From DATDAH01 sp963845425 (GTDB lineage Bacteria > Actinomycetota > Acidimicrobiia > Acidimicrobiales > DATDAH01), in the NCBI GenBank assembly GCA_963845425.1, contig CAWJSC010000002.1:310001-374000 (forward strand): DNA of 64,000 bases. The letters run 5' to 3'. The notes under the pieces are model-generated. The model was not told where the DNA came from, made no database searches, and saw only the letters and a program-made list of their open reading frames with translations. Position numbers and translations under genes: made by a program. Positions 62,223 through 64,000 of this stretch are shown in pieces; the first letter of the stretch is position 1; every line of letters begins with the position of its first letter.

Positions 62223-63185
62223 TCAGCCCTCCTCGAGATCGGACGCGCCCGCGGGCGGCTGACCGTCGCCAGGGCCCCTGAACGTCCCGAACCCGCCATC
62301 ACCGAGCTGGATCGAGGTCGCCGTGAGCACGTCGTCGTCGGTTGCGCCGACGGCGAAGATGACGTCGCCCTCGGCCAGGTCCTCCAGCGAGCGCTCCTCG
62401 CTCACGGTGACCGTGGTGTCTTCGGTGATCGTGACCGTCACCGACTCACCGTCGACGTCGAGGGTCACACTGTCCTCGGCGATGGCCGTGATCTCACCGG
62501 TGGTCGCCGAGCCCTGTCCGCCGGCGGGACCGCCGCCCTGGGACGGGTCGAACCCCTCCGGCGGCTCGAACCCCTCCGGGAGCTCACCATCCGCAGGCGG
62601 CTCGAACCCCTCCGGGAGCTCACCATCCGCAGGCGGCTCGAACCCCTCCGGGAGCTCACCATCCGCAGGCGGCTCGAACCCGCCGGGCGGACCACCGGTC
62701 CCTTGACCGAACCCGGCCCCGTCGCCCTCGCGGATGTTCGTGGCGACGATGCCGCCGTCGTCACCGTCTTCGCCGATGGCCACCACGGTGGCGCCGACCT
62801 CGAGGTCGTCCAGCGTGCCCTCGATCGACTCGGTCACCGCCGTGTCCGCCGTCGTCTCCACCGTGGTCGTCGTCGACGATCCCGACGGGTCCTCGGACTC
62901 GACCGTGATGGTCGACCCGTCGATCGAGGTGATCGTTCCCCGGGCACCGAGCCCGAACCCGGCACCACCCCCACCCGGGAACCCCTCGGCCTGATCGGTT
63001 CCGACGGCGGCGGCATCGGCGGTTCCGGCGTCATCGCCGGACCCGCCGAGGAAGACGGCCGCCGCTACGGCGATGACCGCCACGACGGCCCCCGCGATCA
63101 CCCAGGAGCGCCACGTGGTGGGTCCGGGCCCGTCGGCGGGATCGGTGGGCGAGGTCAGCTCAGCTGCGTCATCCGAGTTCGGCAT
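62223..63185 (-). CDS. Membrane-anchored DUF5666-type protein
   Basis: A 320-residue protein. One membrane segment (WVIAGAVVAVIAVAAAVFL, about 28-46) anchors two small beta-barrel-like DUF5666 modules (GTITSIDGSTITVES and GEITAIAEDSVTLDVDGESV). Between them lies a Pro/Glu-rich linker of three perfect 12-residue repeats, GFEPPADGELPE. The function of DUF5666 proteins is unknown. Here one sits between a sensor kinase and an efflux-type transporter, and could be an extracytoplasmic sensor or assembly partner. Confidence 0.72.
   Translation of the reverse strand: MPNSDDAAELTSPTDPADGPGPTTWRSWVIAGAVVAVIAVAAAVFLGGSGDDAGTADAAAVGTDQAEGFPGGGGAGFGLGARGTITSIDGSTITVESEDPSGSSTTTTVETTADTAVTESIEGTLDDLEVGATVVAIGEDGDDGGIVATNIREGDGAGFGQGTGGPPGGFEPPADGELPEGFEPPADGELPEGFEPPADGELPEGFEPPEGFDPSQGGGPAGGQGSATTGEITAIAEDSVTLDVDGESVTVTITEDTTVTVSEERSLEDLAEGDVIFAVGATDDDVLTATSIQLGDGGFGTFRGPGDGQPPAGASDLEEG
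62562..62669 (-). repeat. Three tandem 36-bp repeats
   Basis: Three identical 36-base units at 62562-62597, 62598-62633 and 62634-62669 inside the DUF5666 gene, followed by a partial fourth. Each encodes 12 residues of a Pro/Glu-rich linker, so changes in copy number keep the frame. Confidence 0.92.
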
Positions 63186-63230
63186 GCCGACACCATCGCC
63201 CCGGAGTTTCCGGGTTCTCTGTGAGTGTCC

Positions 63231-64000
63231 TCAGAGTTTCCTGGACCCGTCACCTGGCGTTGCCGGGCGGCCGGCGGCGTCGGCGGCGGGCAGCCGGATC
63301 CAGAAGGTCGTGCCACCAGGCGACGCCGACTCGATGCCGATGGAACCACCGTGGGCCTCGACGATCGACCTCGCGATCGGCAATCCCAGGCCGGCACCGC
63401 CGGCGTGGCGGGACCGGCTGCTGTCGCCGCGGTAGAACCGCTCGAACACCTGAGCGGCGACCTCCGGCGGCATGCCTGGCCCGGTGTCAGTCACCGAGAT
63501 CGTGATCACCCCGTCGTCGCGGCCCGCCTCGAGCTGGATGCTTGCCGTCGTCGGCGTGTGGACGAGCGCGTTGTGCACCAACGACCCGAGCACCTGGCGG
63601 AGCCTGGACTCATCGCCCTCCACCATGAGGTGGTCGGCGACGACGGTCGTGGTGATGGAGCGCTCGGGCTGCACCGCGCGACCGTCGCTCGCGGCGTCGC
63701 CCAGTACGTCGACGAGGTCGACGGGCTCGCGCCGCAGTGGCCGCCCTTCGTCGAGGTTGGCGAGGAGGAGCAGGTCCTCGACCAGGCAGGTCATCCGCTC
63801 GGTCTCCGAGCGCAGGCGTCGGATGACGTCATCGAGCTCGCCCGCCGCCCCGAACCCGCCGTGTTCGTAGACCTCGAGATACCCCCGCACCGAGGTCAGG
63901 GGCGTGCGCAGCTCGTGCGACGCGTCGGCGACGAAGCGCCGAAGCGTCTGCTCCTGCGCGTCGCGTTGGTCCAACATGACGTTGAACGCCTGAGCCAGGC
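63231..64000 (-). CDS. Sensor histidine kinase (partial, truncated at window edge)
   Basis: The visible 256 residues are the end of a HAMP-like linker (AFNVMLDQRDA), then the phosphoacceptor helix FVADASHELRTPLTSVRGY, N box SLVHNALVHTP, and the ATP-binding motifs DTGPGMP and AGLGLPIARSIVEAHGG. The N-terminal sensor and membrane segments lie beyond 64000, and the response regulator is presumably there too. Its stop is 45 bases before the DUF5666 start, so it probably heads the transporter operon and may control it. Confidence 0.93.
   Translation of the reverse strand, partial: LAQAFNVMLDQRDAQEQTLRRFVADASHELRTPLTSVRGYLEVYEHGGFGAAGELDDVIRRLRSETERMTCLVEDLLLLANLDEGRPLRREPVDLVDVLGDAASDGRAVQPERSITTTVVADHLMVEGDESRLRQVLGSLVHNALVHTPTTASIQLEAGRDDGVITISVTDTGPGMPPEVAAQVFERFYRGDSSRSRHAGGAGLGLPIARSIVEAHGGSIGIESASPGGTTFWIRLPAADAAGRPATPGDGSRKL

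Noticed and set aside
62562..62669. Tandem repeats as a possible CRISPR array
   Set aside because: Units are contiguous, without spacers, and lie in frame inside a coding region.

Overview
The window is about 70% G+C throughout, has dense co-directional operons and frequent ATGA/GTGA gene overlaps. It carries class III cyclase/AAA+ ATPase/TPR regulators, TetR-controlled P450/SDR/Rieske clusters, CaiB-type CoA transferases and DUF1214 proteins. That mix suggests a soil or aquatic actinobacterium, most likely of the Acidimicrobiia type. This is an inference from gene content; there is no rRNA or intact tRNA to confirm it.

Region 1 (1-14.2 kb) is a surface or extracellular glycan locus. It holds an O-antigen-ligase/polymerase-like protein, a Wzx-type flippase, a UDP-sugar 4-epimerase, a PAPS-type sulfotransferase and a protein fusing a pyruvate kinase-like module to ATP sulfurylase. 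Three secreted proteins with PKD domains and carbohydrate-binding-like domains accompany them. Two of these secreted proteins are near-identical paralogues in direct orientation, 9,278 bp apart, bracketing the epimerase-sulfotransferase-sulfurylase block. The simplest reading is a locus for a sulfated exopolysaccharide.

Region 2 (14.3-36.4 kb) holds catabolic clusters. One runs from a DMFase-like protein through SDRs, an HSL-type esterase, a DUF1214 protein, a TetR regulator and a sulfotransferase. A UvrA-like ABC protein, a P450 and a large cyclase-ATPase regulator follow. Next come a DHFR-like reductase and a RelE/Phd toxin-antitoxin pair. The region ends with an SDR/NTF2 pair and a TetR-P450-SDR-Rieske-NTF2 operon.

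Region 3 (36.4-42.9 kb) is scrambled accessory DNA. It has a transposase remnant, a second cyclase-ATPase regulator, a VapBC-type pair, an integrase-core transposase, a truncated tRNA-Arg and a cyclase fragment. Copies of a two-box intergenic repeat are scattered through it.

Region 4 (42.9-55 kb) is a catabolic block around a six-gene minus-strand operon: amidohydrolase, two M24-family proteins, crotonase, tandem CaiB CoA transferase and MarR. It is flanked by an SDR on one side and by a KstD-like flavoprotein, a ferredoxin and a P450 on the other. A decayed toxin-antitoxin pair with a perfect 24-bp palindrome follows.

Region 5 (55-64 kb) is one minus-strand operon: sensor kinase, DUF5666 protein, MacA-like adaptor, ABC ATPase, MacB-like permease, second adaptor and a membrane sulfatase-family protein.
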